64,000 nucleotides of DNA from Lutibacter sp. (lineage in GTDB: Bacteria > Bacteroidota > Bacteroidia > Flavobacteriales > Flavobacteriaceae): contig JAKIVA010000006.1 of the NCBI GenBank assembly GCA_021647265.1, positions 19,390-83,389 of the forward strand, read 5' to 3'. Below, in pieces: positions 8,381 through 17,430 of this stretch (position 1 is its first letter; each line of letters begins with the position of its first letter). The notes under the pieces are model-generated. The model was given only the letters and a program-made list of their open reading frames with translations, did not search any database and was not told where the DNA came from. The position numbers were made by a program, and so were the translations under genes.

Positions 8381-9391
8381 TTACTTTAATGTTTTTTGCC
8401 ATTTCCAAGCGGATAGTAAGGCTTCATCTAAAGTGAATTTAGCTTTCCAACCTAATTCATTATTTGCAATAGTAGTATCTGCATAAGCAACAGTTATATC
8501 ACCCTCTCTACGGTTAACTAATTTATAGTTTAACTTTTTGCCAGTAACTTTTTCAAAAGATTGAATAACTTCTAATACTGAATTTCCTTTTCCAGTTCCA
8601 ATATTAAACACTTCAAAAGAAGATTTGTTTTTGTTCTCAAGTAATCTTCTTAGTGCAACAATATGAGCTTTTGCTAGATCTACAACGTGAATGTAATCAC
8701 GAATAGCGGTTCCGTCTGGGGTGTCATAATCACTTCCAAAAACAGCTAATTCTTTGCGAATACCTGCGGCGGTTTGTGTTACAAATGGAATTAAATTTTG
8801 AGGAACGCCAATTGGTAATTCTCCAATTTTTGCTGATTCATGGGCTCCAATTGGATTAAAATAACGTAAAGCAATTGCTTTTATGTCAGAAATTTTTGTA
8901 GTGTCTTTTATAATTTCTTCGCCAATTTGCTTCGTGTTTCCGTAAGGAGATTCTGCAGGTTTAATAGGCGCATTTTCAGTAACAGGAAGCACGTCTGCTT
9001 GTCCATAAACAGTACAAGATGAGCTAAAAATAAAATAATCTACATTGTTAGCTTTCATTTCTTGTAATAAATAAATTAAGGAGCCAATATTATTTTCATA
9101 ATATTCTAGTGGTTTTTCAACACTTTCACCAACAGCTTTGGAAGCTGCAAAATGAATGACACCATCCACTATATTTTCTTTAAAGAATTTTTGAACAGCA
9201 ACTTTATCTTTTAAATCAATATTAAAGTAATCGGGTTTTTTAGTTGTTATAGAAGTAATTTTATCAAGTACATCTATAGTTGAATTTGATAAATTATCAA
9301 TTATTAGCACATCAAAGCCTTTGTTTTGAAGTTCAACAACCGTATGTGAACCAATAAAACCTAAGCCTCCTGTTACTAAAATTTTCTTCAT
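8381..9391 (-). CDS. galE: UDP-glucose 4-epimerase
   Basis: This 336-residue short-chain dehydrogenase-like epimerase interconverts UDP-glucose and UDP-galactose. The NAD-binding GGLGFIGSHTV motif is at the N-terminus, the SSSCTVYG segment supplies the Ser/Thr and the active-site pair is in SPYGNTKQIGEE (Y and K). LRYFNPIGAHES is characteristic of GalE. Its ATG overlaps the stop of the upstream aminotransferase by one base (TAATG), so the two are translated from one mRNA. Together they suggest nucleotide-sugar production for surface polysaccharide. Confidence 0.95.
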   Translation of the reverse strand: MKKILVTGGLGFIGSHTVVELQNKGFDVLIIDNLSNSTIDVLDKITSITTKKPDYFNIDLKDKVAVQKFFKENIVDGVIHFAASKAVGESVEKPLEYYENNIGSLIYLLQEMKANNVDYFIFSSSCTVYGQADVLPVTENAPIKPAESPYGNTKQIGEEIIKDTTKISDIKAIALRYFNPIGAHESAKIGELPIGVPQNLIPFVTQTAAGIRKELAVFGSDYDTPDGTAIRDYIHVVDLAKAHIVALRRLLENKNKSSFEVFNIGTGKGNSVLEVIQSFEKVTGKKLNYKLVNRREGDITVAYADTTIANNELGWKAKFTLDEALLSAWKWQKTLK

Positions 9392-10521
9392 TATTTATGT
9401 AGAAAATTTAACACGGTTGATGTAATAAAATCTAGCTGTTCATCATCTAATTCTGTATGCATTGGTAAAGATAAAACAGTGTTTATCAATTCGTTTGTAA
9501 CGTTAAAATCATCTTCCTTGTAACGTGCATCTACATATGCTTTTTGGCTGTGTAAAGGAACAGGATAATAAATTGCATTTGGGATTCCGTTGTCTAACAA
9601 ATGTTGGTGCAGTGCATTTCTATCTACATTTTTTACTTGAATTGTATATTGATGGAATACATGAGTAGTAAAATTACTAATTATAGGTGTTGTAATATTT
9701 TCAGTTGCAGAAAATGCTTTTGTATAATATTCAGCCGCTTTTCTTCTTGTATTGCAATAGCTATTTAAAAGAGGTAGTTTTATACGTAAAACAGCTGCTT
9801 GAATACTATCTAAACGAGAATTTACACCAACAACATCATGGTAATAACGTTTATACATTCCGTGATTTACCATTCCTCTAAGTGTATGAGCTAACTCATC
9901 ATCGTTTGTAAAAATAGCGCCACCATCGCCGTAACAACCTAAGTTTTTTGAAGGGAAAAATGAAGTAGTACCAACATTTCCAATGGTACCGGCTTTCTTT
10001 TTTGATCCATCTTTGAAAGTGTAATCTGCACCAATTGCTTGTGCTGTATCTTCAATTACAAATAAGTTAAATTCTTTAGCTACTTCTAAAACAGCTTCCA
10101 TATTGGCACATTGTCCAAATAAATGAACAGGAACAATAGCTTTAGTTTTGGGAGTAATTGCTTTTTTTAAGGATTCAATATTAATATTAAATGTATCTTT
10201 TTCAACATCAACCAATACAGGTGTTAAATGTAATAAGGCTATAACTTCAACGGTTGCTGCAAATGTAAAGTCAGCTGTAATAACTTCATCTCCAGGTTTT
10301 AATCCTAAACCCATCATTGCTATTTGTAGGGCATCTGTTCCGTTTGCACAAGGAATTACATGTTTTACATTTAAATAAGTTTCCAATTCTTTTTGAAAAC
10401 TGTGAACTTCAGGACCATTTATGTATGCTGCAGATTTTACAACTTCTAATATCTTTGAATCTATTTCTTTTTGAATTTTATCATATTGACCAAGTAGGTC
10501 AACCATTTGTATTTTTTTCAT
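9391..10521 (-). CDS. DegT/DnrJ/EryC1/StrS family aminotransferase
   Basis: The 376-residue protein belongs to the PLP-dependent sugar aminotransferases that aminate keto-sugars attached to nucleotides. The PLP lysine is in TSFFPSKNLGCYGDGGAI near residue 190, with IEDTAQAIGADY as the Asp/Gln cofactor-contact motif near 160. The specific sugar substrate cannot be read. The gene has its own promoter (10548-10578) and is coupled to galE through a TAATG overlap, which fits a role in amino-sugar synthesis for polysaccharide or glycoprotein. Confidence 0.92.
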   Translation of the reverse strand: MKKIQMVDLLGQYDKIQKEIDSKILEVVKSAAYINGPEVHSFQKELETYLNVKHVIPCANGTDALQIAMMGLGLKPGDEVITADFTFAATVEVIALLHLTPVLVDVEKDTFNINIESLKKAITPKTKAIVPVHLFGQCANMEAVLEVAKEFNLFVIEDTAQAIGADYTFKDGSKKKAGTIGNVGTTSFFPSKNLGCYGDGGAIFTNDDELAHTLRGMVNHGMYKRYYHDVVGVNSRLDSIQAAVLRIKLPLLNSYCNTRRKAAEYYTKAFSATENITTPIISNFTTHVFHQYTIQVKNVDRNALHQHLLDNGIPNAIYYPVPLHSQKAYVDARYKEDDFNVTNELINTVLSLPMHTELDDEQLDFITSTVLNFLHK

Positions 10522-10547
10522 GCTTAGTGATTAAGTAATCTAGCGTA

Positions 10548-10578
10548 CAAAAATACAATAAAAGCGATTGCTATACAA
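10548..10578 (-). promoter_or_regulatory. Bacteroidota-type promoter for the DegT-galE operon
   Basis: On the minus strand TTG (10578-10576) is followed after 20 nt by TATTTTTG (10555-10548), an exact fit to TTG ... TAnnTTTG. Transcription would start about 20 nt before the ATG at 10521. Confidence 0.6.
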
Positions 10579-10607
10579 TCTTAAATGTAGTTAACTACCA
10601 GAATGTT

Positions 10608-11495
10608 TTAGTCAAATAAATTAGACGATAAATAACGATCACCTCTATCAGGTATAATGGTTACGATGATGCCTTTGGTTAATTTCTTGGCTAATTTTAA
10701 GGAAGCAACAACAGCACCGCCTCCACTCATTCCAGAAAAAACACCTTCTTCTTTTGCTAATTTTTTAGTCATTTCTTTTGCATCTTCTTCACTAACCTCA
10801 ATAATTGTATCTACTTTTTTAGGGTCAAATATCTTGGGGAGAAATTCTTTTGACCACTTTCTTATACCAGGAATTTTAGAATTATCTGTAGGTTGTGCTC
10901 CAATAATTTGAATAGCTGGATTTTTTTCTTTTAAATAAGTTGAAACTCCCATAATAGTGCCTGTAGTACCCATTGCAGAAACAAAATGTGTTATTTCTCC
11001 AAGAGTATCGTTCCAAATTTCAGGACCGGTAGTTTTGTAATGTGCTTTCCAATTATCCTTATTTGCAAATTGATCAAGCATGTGGTACCCTTTTTCCAAA
11101 ACTTGTTTTTCAGCATATTCTCTAGAGCCTTCAATACCTTTTTCAGAGGGTGTTAATGTCACTTTAGCACCATAGGCTTGCATTGTTTGTACACGTTCTA
11201 TGGTTGAGTTTTCGGGCATAACAAATTCAATATTTACATCAAATTGCTGGGCAATCATAGCCAGTGCAATACCCGTATTTCCACTTGTTGCCTCAATTAA
11301 ATAATCTCCTTTTTTTATTTCTTTTCGTTCAAAAGCAGCAGAAATCATATTAAATGCAGCTCTATCTTTCACACTTCCAGCAGGGTTATTTCCTTCTAGT
11401 TTAAGAAATAATGAAACGTTTTTATTGCTTAATAAATGTTGAACTTTTATTAATGGAGTGTTTCCTATAAAATCAAAAATATACTTATTTTTCAC
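10608..11495 (-). CDS. cysM: Cysteine synthase (O-acetylserine sulfhydrylase), CysM type
   Basis: This PLP enzyme makes cysteine from O-acetylserine and sulfide or thiosulfate. The 295-residue length and KLEGNNPAGSVKDRAAF (PLP Lys43) point to the CysM group rather than the longer CysK. The substrate loop is EATSGNTGIAL near 68-78, and GTTGTIMG and GGGAVVASL mark the cofactor phosphate and C-terminal regions. It overlaps the upstream serine acetyltransferase gene by four bases (ATGA), so the two consecutive enzymes of cysteine synthesis are translationally coupled. Confidence 0.93.
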   Translation of the reverse strand: MKNKYIFDFIGNTPLIKVQHLLSNKNVSLFLKLEGNNPAGSVKDRAAFNMISAAFERKEIKKGDYLIEATSGNTGIALAMIAQQFDVNIEFVMPENSTIERVQTMQAYGAKVTLTPSEKGIEGSREYAEKQVLEKGYHMLDQFANKDNWKAHYKTTGPEIWNDTLGEITHFVSAMGTTGTIMGVSTYLKEKNPAIQIIGAQPTDNSKIPGIRKWSKEFLPKIFDPKKVDTIIEVSEEDAKEMTKKLAKEEGVFSGMSGGGAVVASLKLAKKLTKGIIVTIIPDRGDRYLSSNLFD

Positions 11496-12286
11496 GATTT
11501 AAATTTAGGTTTTAGTTTAGTTTCAGTTGTATGATATACCAATGAGTTTTTAGGGACAGATTTTGTTAGCCAAACATTTCCACCAATGGTAGTATTTTCT
11601 CCTATAATTGTATCACCTCCTAATATCGTTGCATTCGCATAGATGGTAACATTATTTTCTACCGTAGGATGCCGTTTTGTATTTTTCATGTTCTTTTCAA
11701 CTTGCAAAGCTCCTAAAGTTACTCCTTGATAAATTTTTACATGGTTTTTGATAATACAGGTTTCTCCAATTACCGTACCAGTAGCGTGGTCAATAAAAAA
11801 GGATTTACCAATAGTTGCTCCAGGATGGATATCTGTTCCGGTTTTCCCATGGGCATATTCACTCATTAATCTAGGAATAAGAGGTGTATTTAATAATAAC
11901 AATTCATGACTAAATCTATAAATAGCGATTGCGTAAAATCCTGGGTATGCAAGGTAAACTTCTTCTATTGTTTTTGCAGCAGGATCATTATTAACTAATT
12001 CTTGAGCGTCTAAATGTAAATTTTCTAAAATTGTAGGTAATTTAATTAAAAAACTTTTCCAAATAGGTTCGTAAGAACAATCATTATTTTTACATGCGAG
12101 TTTGTAAATTTCTTTAAAATTATTTTCTAATTTTTCAATATTGCTTGTAGTGCAGGCTTCAGCATCAAAGAGTGTGTAAAATAGGTCATTTGTAAATTTC
12201 TCAGTTTTATATTTTAGACTGAAATTTAAGTGAGGCCTATTTTTATTGAGTATAATCTTATGTATTATTTCTTTTTTTAGAGGCAT
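11492..12286 (-). CDS. cysE: Serine O-acetyltransferase (CysE/EpsC type)
   Basis: The enzyme acetylates serine with acetyl-CoA, the first step of cysteine synthesis. The C-terminal left-handed beta-helix shows hexapeptide repeats around HGKTGTDIHPGATIG, HATGTVIGETCIIK and GATI/TIIGENTTIGG. The catalytic His-Asp region lies in SEYAHGKTGTDIHPG. I chose the ATG ending at 12286 (264 residues); an upstream start at 12391 would overlap the nitroreductase gene by 77 nt and adds a poor N-terminus. It lies 28 nt after the nitroreductase stop and overlaps cysM by four bases. Confidence 0.92.
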   Translation of the reverse strand: MPLKKEIIHKIILNKNRPHLNFSLKYKTEKFTNDLFYTLFDAEACTTSNIEKLENNFKEIYKLACKNNDCSYEPIWKSFLIKLPTILENLHLDAQELVNNDPAAKTIEEVYLAYPGFYAIAIYRFSHELLLLNTPLIPRLMSEYAHGKTGTDIHPGATIGKSFFIDHATGTVIGETCIIKNHVKIYQGVTLGALQVEKNMKNTKRHPTVENNVTIYANATILGGDTIIGENTTIGGNVWLTKSVPKNSLVYHTTETKLKPKFKS

Positions 12287-12314
12287 AAAATGTTTGATAG
12301 TTTTTATAAAATAA

Positions 12315-13049
12315 TTACCACTTTTTGTAAACTTCTTCAAAAGCAATTCTAAAGCGTTCACCATAAATACCTTCAGGTTTCCGGATTCCACAAGAAATTA
12401 CCATATTAATTTCACTTTTAGAAGGCAAATTTAGTATTTTTTTTATACGAAGAGAATCATTTCCCTCCATAGGGCAAGTATCATACCCTTCAGCAGCCAT
12501 ACTTAGCATAAAAGTTTGTGCAGCCAAGCCAGCACTTTTGTGTGCAACAATTCTCATGTCAGATTTTCTTAGTTGTCTGTAGGTAGGTCTGAAAAGACCT
12601 GTTACCCATGAGATACTATATTTAATACAACCATATATTCCAAAAAATTCACCATACACAAAAGGCATAATTTTTTTATAATAGTTTAGTGCAAATTTTT
12701 CGCGACCAGTATATTTTTCTTTCGGGTTTTTTCCAAATAATTTTTCTAAATATGTAAGGTTTTCTTTGGCTCTTTTCTTCCATAAGTCTTTTCTAACAAC
12801 TACAACTAGCATTTCTTTGGCAGTAACTGCCGCGCTTTGTCCTAAACAAGCAATAGCTAACTTATTTAAGATCGTTTTTGAAGTAACATGATGAAATTCC
12901 CATAATTGCATATTGCTACTGTTTGGAGCAAGTATAGCTTGTTGAATACATTTTTTTACAATTTCAGAATCAATTTCTCTATTTTCGTCGTACACCCTTA
13001 CAGATCTACGGTAATTAATGGCATCAATAAGCGTTGTATTGTTTTTCAT
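12315..13049 (-). CDS. Nitroreductase family flavoprotein
   Basis: The 244-residue protein has the N-terminal nitroreductase signature RRSVRVYDE near residues 13-21, followed by ILAPNSSNMQLWEF and an FMN-binding C-terminal part with GYDTCPMEG. These FMN enzymes reduce nitro-aromatics, quinones or other acceptors with NAD(P)H; the natural substrate is not clear. The ATG ending at 13049 (MKNNTTLIDAINYRRS) is preferred over a TTG at 13067. It is first in an apparent operon with serine acetyltransferase and cysM, a link I cannot explain metabolically. Confidence 0.88.
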   Translation of the reverse strand: MKNNTTLIDAINYRRSVRVYDENREIDSEIVKKCIQQAILAPNSSNMQLWEFHHVTSKTILNKLAIACLGQSAAVTAKEMLVVVVRKDLWKKRAKENLTYLEKLFGKNPKEKYTGREKFALNYYKKIMPFVYGEFFGIYGCIKYSISWVTGLFRPTYRQLRKSDMRIVAHKSAGLAAQTFMLSMAAEGYDTCPMEGNDSLRIKKILNLPSKSEINMVISCGIRKPEGIYGERFRIAFEEVYKKW

Positions 13050-13100
13050 AAACGTAAAACTAAACAAAAATTGGGGATTACCTATTTTAAAATTTCAGGA

Positions 13101-14216
13101 TTAAATAATTGTAGATTGACCTAAATCTATATTATTTTTATTGTAAAATGTATTTTCTTCATCTAAAATGAAGTCTTTTAAAAAATTACCAACACTTGTT
13201 GTTGAGAAATGATTGGTAGTATTTAAATCTGGAGTTGAAATGTTTAAATCTATTGATTTCTCAACAGCATTTCTAATAGCTTCAGCTTCATCGTATAAGT
13301 CAAAATGTTCTAAAAGCATTGCAGCCGATAAGACTGCAGCTAAAGGATTGGCAATGTTTTTTCCTTTTGCTTGTGGGTATGATCCGTGAATAGGTTCAAA
13401 TAAGGCAGTATGCTTACCAATAGATGCTGATGCCAATAAACCAATAGAGCCTGAAATAACACTAGCTTCGTCAGAAAGAATATCCCCAAACATATTTTCA
13501 GTTAAAATAACATCAAATTGTTTGGGGTTTAAAATGAGTTGCATTGCAGCGTTATCAACAAATAAAAATTCTAGTTTTATAGCAGGGTATTCTTTCGCTA
13601 TTTCAAGTACTCTTTTTCTCCAAAGTCGAGAGGTTTCTAATACATTGGCTTTATCAACTAAGGTTAGTTTTTTCCTTCTTATAGAAGCTGCTTTAAAAGC
13701 TAAATGTGCAATTCTATCAATTTCATTAGCGGTATAGCTACAATTATCTGAGGCTGAATTTCCATCAGCACTCAATTTTTTTTCACCAAAATAGATACCG
13801 CCAGTAAGTTCTCTATAAATAATAAAGTCGGTTCCTTTAATTACATCTTTTTTTAAATTAGATTTATGAATTAAAGAATCATATGTTGTTAAGGGTCTAA
13901 TATTTGCAAAAAGTCCTAAACTTTTTCGAAGCTTTAATAAGCCTTGTTCTGGACGAATTTTGGCGCTTGGATTGTTATCGTATTTTGGGTCTCCAATAGC
14001 TCCAAACAAAATTGCATCAGCATTAGAGCAGATATCTAATGTTTTGTTTGGTAGTGGACTTCCGGTTTCTTCAATAGCAATAGCTCCAATTAACGCTGTT
14101 TTATACTCAAAAACATGATTGTATTTTTCAGCAATTGCATCTAATATTTTTGTTGATTGTTGAATTACATCAGGGCCAATTCCGTCACCAGGTAATAAAG
14201 CAATTTTTAATTTCAT
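13101..14216 (-). CDS. leuB: 3-isopropylmalate dehydrogenase
   Basis: LeuB oxidatively decarboxylates 3-isopropylmalate to 2-ketoisocaproate with NAD. The 371-residue protein shows LLPGDGIGPDVI at the N-terminus, the substrate-binding RPEQGLLKLRKSLGLFANIRP, YRELTGGIYFGEKK, and the metal-binding ENMFGDILSDEASVISGSIGLLASASIG. All are diagnostic. It follows leuA by 55 nt on the same strand. leuC and leuD, which usually accompany these genes, are not in the window. Confidence 0.97.
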   Translation of the reverse strand: MKLKIALLPGDGIGPDVIQQSTKILDAIAEKYNHVFEYKTALIGAIAIEETGSPLPNKTLDICSNADAILFGAIGDPKYDNNPSAKIRPEQGLLKLRKSLGLFANIRPLTTYDSLIHKSNLKKDVIKGTDFIIYRELTGGIYFGEKKLSADGNSASDNCSYTANEIDRIAHLAFKAASIRRKKLTLVDKANVLETSRLWRKRVLEIAKEYPAIKLEFLFVDNAAMQLILNPKQFDVILTENMFGDILSDEASVISGSIGLLASASIGKHTALFEPIHGSYPQAKGKNIANPLAAVLSAAMLLEHFDLYDEAEAIRNAVEKSIDLNISTPDLNTTNHFSTTSVGNFLKDFILDEENTFYNKNNIDLGQSTII

Positions 14217-14271
14217 GTGTTTAGGTTATAATTTCAAAAATAACATAAAAACTTACAAAGTAATCTTTAAT

Positions 14272-15447
14272 TTAGAAATTAACAGCTGTTTTGTGAACAT
14301 GGTTTAATTCCATTAAATGATGAAGGTCTTTATCGTTTACCTCTTTTCGATGATCAGCATAGTTTAAAAATTGAGGATATAAATCATCTAGCTCTATTTT
14401 GGTTAAATCGTAACCAACATTTTTAGCTCTGTAGGCTAAGGCAGCTCTACCACTTCTTGCTGTTAATACAATAGAAGATTCATTTACACCAACTTCAGCA
14501 GGATTAATTATTTCATAAGTTTCACGATTTTTAATTACGCCATCTTGATGAATTCCAGAACTGTGAGCAAAAGCATTTTCGCCAATAATAGCTTTATTTG
14601 CTTGAACTCTCATACCCATACTTTCCTGTACAAGTTGGCTTGTACTGTATAATAACTTGCTATTTATTCCAGTTTCTAAATTTAAATAAGGGTGTTGTTT
14701 TAAAATCATCACAACTTCTTCTAAAGCAGTATTTCCAGCACGTTCACCAATTCCATTGATAGTGCATTCAATTTGACGAGCTCCGTTTTGAACACCTGCA
14801 ATTGCATTGGCAGTAGCCAATCCTAAATCGTTATGGCAATGGCATGAAATTATTACATTGTCAATTCCTTTTACATTTTCTTTAAGATATTTTATTTTGG
14901 CACCATATTCATCAGGTAAACAATAGCCTGTTGTGTCAGGAATATTCAACACAGTAGCACCTGCCTTAATAACTTGTTCCAAAACTCTTGCTAAAAATTC
15001 ATTATCTGTTCTACCGGCATCTTCAGCGTAAAATTCAACATCTTCAACAAAAGATTTGGCATAGGCAACAGCTTGCACAGCACGCTCTATTATTTTTTCC
15101 TGTGTTGAGTTAAATTTATAAATAATATGAGAATCAGATGTCCCTATTCCTGTATGAATTCTTGGTCGTTTTGCATATTTTAATGCAGCAGCAGCAATTT
15201 CAATATCTTTTTTATTCGCTCTTGTTAGTCCACAAACCGTGGCATTTTTTACTAATTTTGAAATTTTCTCTACAGAAGTAAAATCACCCGGACTTGAGAC
15301 AGGGAATCCAGCTTCAATTACATCAACACCTAATATGTCTAAGCGTTCTGCAATGACTAATTTTTGTTCAGTATTTAACTTACAGCCAGGGACTTGTTCC
15401 CCATCTCTTAAGGTTGTATCAAAAATTTGGACTTTATTATTACTCAT
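14272..15447 (-). CDS. leuA: 2-isopropylmalate synthase, short form without the LeuA regulatory domain
   Basis: LeuA condenses 2-ketoisovalerate with acetyl-CoA to start leucine synthesis. The TIM-barrel motifs are clear: FDTTLRDGEQVPG near residue 9, CHCHNDLGLATANAIAGVQNGA with the metal-binding His residues near 200-220, and the C-terminal HSSGIHQDGVIK. At 391 residues it ends soon after the catalytic part, whereas the common form of about 515 residues carries a C-terminal leucine-binding domain. Feedback inhibition may thus differ (inference). Start ATG at 15447 gives MSNNKVQIFDTTLRDGEQ. Citramalate synthase is an alternative family member but less likely next to leuB. Confidence 0.92.
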   Translation of the reverse strand: MSNNKVQIFDTTLRDGEQVPGCKLNTEQKLVIAERLDILGVDVIEAGFPVSSPGDFTSVEKISKLVKNATVCGLTRANKKDIEIAAAALKYAKRPRIHTGIGTSDSHIIYKFNSTQEKIIERAVQAVAYAKSFVEDVEFYAEDAGRTDNEFLARVLEQVIKAGATVLNIPDTTGYCLPDEYGAKIKYLKENVKGIDNVIISCHCHNDLGLATANAIAGVQNGARQIECTINGIGERAGNTALEEVVMILKQHPYLNLETGINSKLLYSTSQLVQESMGMRVQANKAIIGENAFAHSSGIHQDGVIKNRETYEIINPAEVGVNESSIVLTARSGRAALAYRAKNVGYDLTKIELDDLYPQFLNYADHRKEVNDKDLHHLMELNHVHKTAVNF

Positions 15448-15597
15448 TATTAGTTTTTTTTTATCACATTTGAATTATCAAAAATAACATTATACCTTTT
15501 CTATAAATTTCAGTAAAAGGGTTGTTTACAACATTCAAAAGGCTGTTATTTTTTGTAGAATACTGAAAATCAATAAAATAAAAATAAATTTGTTACA

Positions 15598-17142
15598 ATG
15601 GCTATTGAACAAAAAGATGTGCTTTTTACGTTAATAAAGTCGCTTTCAAAATCTGAAAAGAGACAATTTAAGTTATATGTTGGTAGATTGGGAGGGAATA
15701 CTGAGGCTAATTTTATATCGTTGTTTAATTTATTAGATAAAGTAAGTGATTTTAACGATGCTTTGATTTTAAAAAAAACCAATATAAAAAAGCAACAAAT
15801 ATCGAATACTAAAGCACATTTATACAAACAAATTTTAGTGAGCTTACGTTTAAATCCAGTACATCAAAATGTAAGGTCACAAGTTAGAGAACAATTCGAT
15901 TTTGCAGCAATATTATACAGTAAAGGATTGTACAAACAAAGTTTAAAAATTTTAGAGAAAGCAAAGGAAGTAGCTCTAAGCAATGGAGAAAATAATTTAG
16001 CTTTTGAAATAGTAGAATTTGAAAAAGTTATTGAGTCTCAATATATTACAAGAAGTTTGAGTAATAGAGCAGAAGAACTTACAGCGCAGGCAAAAGAGTT
16101 GAGTTTAAGAAATGTAAGAACTAGTAAATTATCTAATTTATCACTTCAATTGTATAGCTTATTATTGAAAGAAGGATATGTTAAAGATGATGTTGATGCT
16201 CAAAAAGTTAAATTATATTTTGAAAAAAGATTGCCCAAGTATAAATTATCGGAATTAGGGTTTAAAGAAAAACTTTTTTTATACAAAGCTTATTTATGGC
16301 ATAGTTTAATTATGCAAGATTTTGTTAGGAGTTATAAATATTCTCAAAAATGGGTTGATTTGTTTGAGGGGAATCCAAATATGAAAAAACAGAATTCTGT
16401 TTTCTATCTTAAAGGAGTTAATTATTTATTAGAGTCACTCTATTTAATTAAGCATAAAACAAAATTCAATAAAGTACTCCAAAATTTAAGTGTAGATATA
16501 CAAAATAAAAATATTACTATAAATGAAAACACCAACACTTTAACGTTTTTATATTACTATCAAAATAAATTAAACCTCTACTTTTTAGAAGGAAGGTTTC
16601 ATAAGGGGATTCATTTCGTGAATGAATTATTACTTGAAATAAAAAATTTTGAAACAAAAATTGATGCGCATCATATTATGGTTTTTTACTATAAAATTGC
16701 GTGTATGTATTTTGGAGCAGGTAAAAATGAAGAGTGTATTTTTTATTTAGAAAAAATTATAAACAATAAAAATTTAAAAATGCGTGAAGATCTATTGTGT
16801 TTTTCACGAGTGCTTAATTTGGTAGCACATTATGATGCCGGCTTAGATTATAATATTGATAAATTAATAATTTCAACCTATAAATTTTTACTAAAGATGA
16901 ATGATTTGCATGAGGTACAGCGTAAAATGATTTCATTTTTAAAAAACTTAAGTACTATTTATCCTCAAGATCTTCACAAAGCGTTTGTGAAATTGCATAA
17001 GGAACTTAAGGAATTTGAAAATCACCCTTATGAGAAACGGTCATTTTTATATTTGGATATTTTGTCATGGTTAGAAAGTAAAATACAAAATGTACCAGTT
17101 GAAGAAATAATTAAACAAAAGGCACAAATATTAATAAAATAA
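15598..17142 (+). CDS. Conserved Bacteroidota protein of unknown function, helical repeat-like
   Basis: I do not recognise a functional family. The 514-residue protein is rich in Lys, Leu and Glu and looks almost entirely alpha-helical. Stretches such as AILYSKGLYKQSLKILEKAKEVAL and MYFGAGKNEECIFYLEKI have the spacing of tetratricopeptide-like helical repeats. The N-terminus (LIKSLSKSEKRQFKLYV) is amphipathic and there is no signal peptide or membrane segment, so it is probably cytoplasmic. It lies between the divergent leuA and the ilv leader region, as a single gene. Confidence 0.7.
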   Translation: MAIEQKDVLFTLIKSLSKSEKRQFKLYVGRLGGNTEANFISLFNLLDKVSDFNDALILKKTNIKKQQISNTKAHLYKQILVSLRLNPVHQNVRSQVREQFDFAAILYSKGLYKQSLKILEKAKEVALSNGENNLAFEIVEFEKVIESQYITRSLSNRAEELTAQAKELSLRNVRTSKLSNLSLQLYSLLLKEGYVKDDVDAQKVKLYFEKRLPKYKLSELGFKEKLFLYKAYLWHSLIMQDFVRSYKYSQKWVDLFEGNPNMKKQNSVFYLKGVNYLLESLYLIKHKTKFNKVLQNLSVDIQNKNITINENTNTLTFLYYYQNKLNLYFLEGRFHKGIHFVNELLLEIKNFETKIDAHHIMVFYYKIACMYFGAGKNEECIFYLEKIINNKNLKMREDLLCFSRVLNLVAHYDAGLDYNIDKLIISTYKFLLKMNDLHEVQRKMISFLKNLSTIYPQDLHKAFVKLHKELKEFENHPYEKRSFLYLDILSWLESKIQNVPVEEIIKQKAQILIK

Positions 17143-17196
17143 AAAACATTTTATATTTTTTTATTAAATAAATAATAGCATATTTGCTTTGTCAAT

Positions 17197-17262
17197 ATGA
17201 AAACATTAATTATAAATATTATTGCTGTCAAAGTCTTTGTGATTATTTTACAAGTAGATTAG
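17197..17262 (+). CDS. Leader peptide 1 of the ilv operon (BCAA-rich)
   Basis: An ATG at 17197 opens a 21-codon frame reading MKTLIINIIAVKVFVIILQV plus a final D and TAG at 17260-17262. Twelve of the residues are Ile, Val or Leu. It is followed 29 nt later by a terminator hairpin with seven T, the arrangement of ribosome-mediated transcription attenuation. The stop codon region TAGGAA could pair with TTCCT of the hairpin 5' arm as a short antiterminator (weak). A CATATTTG box at 17179-17186 resembles a -7 element, in which case the leader would have almost no 5' UTR. Confidence 0.65.
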   Translation: MKTLIINIIAVKVFVIILQVD

Positions 17263-17291
17263 GAATGTTATTGTAGTTTATAAAAATTAAA

Positions 17292-17327
17292 AACCTTCCT
17301 TATTAAAATTTTAAGGAAGGTTTTTTT
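17292..17327 (+). terminator. Attenuator terminator 1 before ilvD
   Basis: AACCTTCCTTA (17292-17302) pairs perfectly with TAAGGAAGGTT (17312-17322) around a 9-nt AT-rich loop and runs into TTTTTTT (17321-17327). It lies between leader peptides 1 and 2, so transcription reaching ilvD must read through it. Confidence 0.8.
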
Positions 17328-17338
17328 ATAAGATATTT

Positions 17339-17404
17339 ATGCAACTAATAAATTTAAATAGTATCATTTTAATTCAAGTCATTGGTCTAAATCTAATAAT
17401 TTGA
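17339..17404 (+). CDS. Leader peptide 2 of the ilv operon (BCAA-rich)
   Basis: A second 21-codon frame starts at ATG 17339 (MQLINLNSIILIQVIGLNLI plus I) and stops at TGA 17402-17404. Thirteen residues are Ile, Leu or Val. The RNA around it has classic 1-2-3-4 attenuator segments: GTATCA (17361-17366, inside the Ser-Ile-Ile codons), TGATACA (17402-17408, overlapping the stop), TGTATCA (17435-17441) and TGATACAGGTT (17447-17457). Stalling at the Ile codons would block segment 1 and let segment 2 pair with 3, preventing the terminator. Confidence 0.65.
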   Translation: MQLINLNSIILIQVIGLNLII

Positions 17405-17430
17405 TACACGTTTATATTGAAAAAAGTTAA

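Noticed and set aside
12287..12391. Longer serine acetyltransferase start at 12391
   Set aside because: It would overlap the nitroreductase gene by 77 nt; ATG at 12286 fits better.
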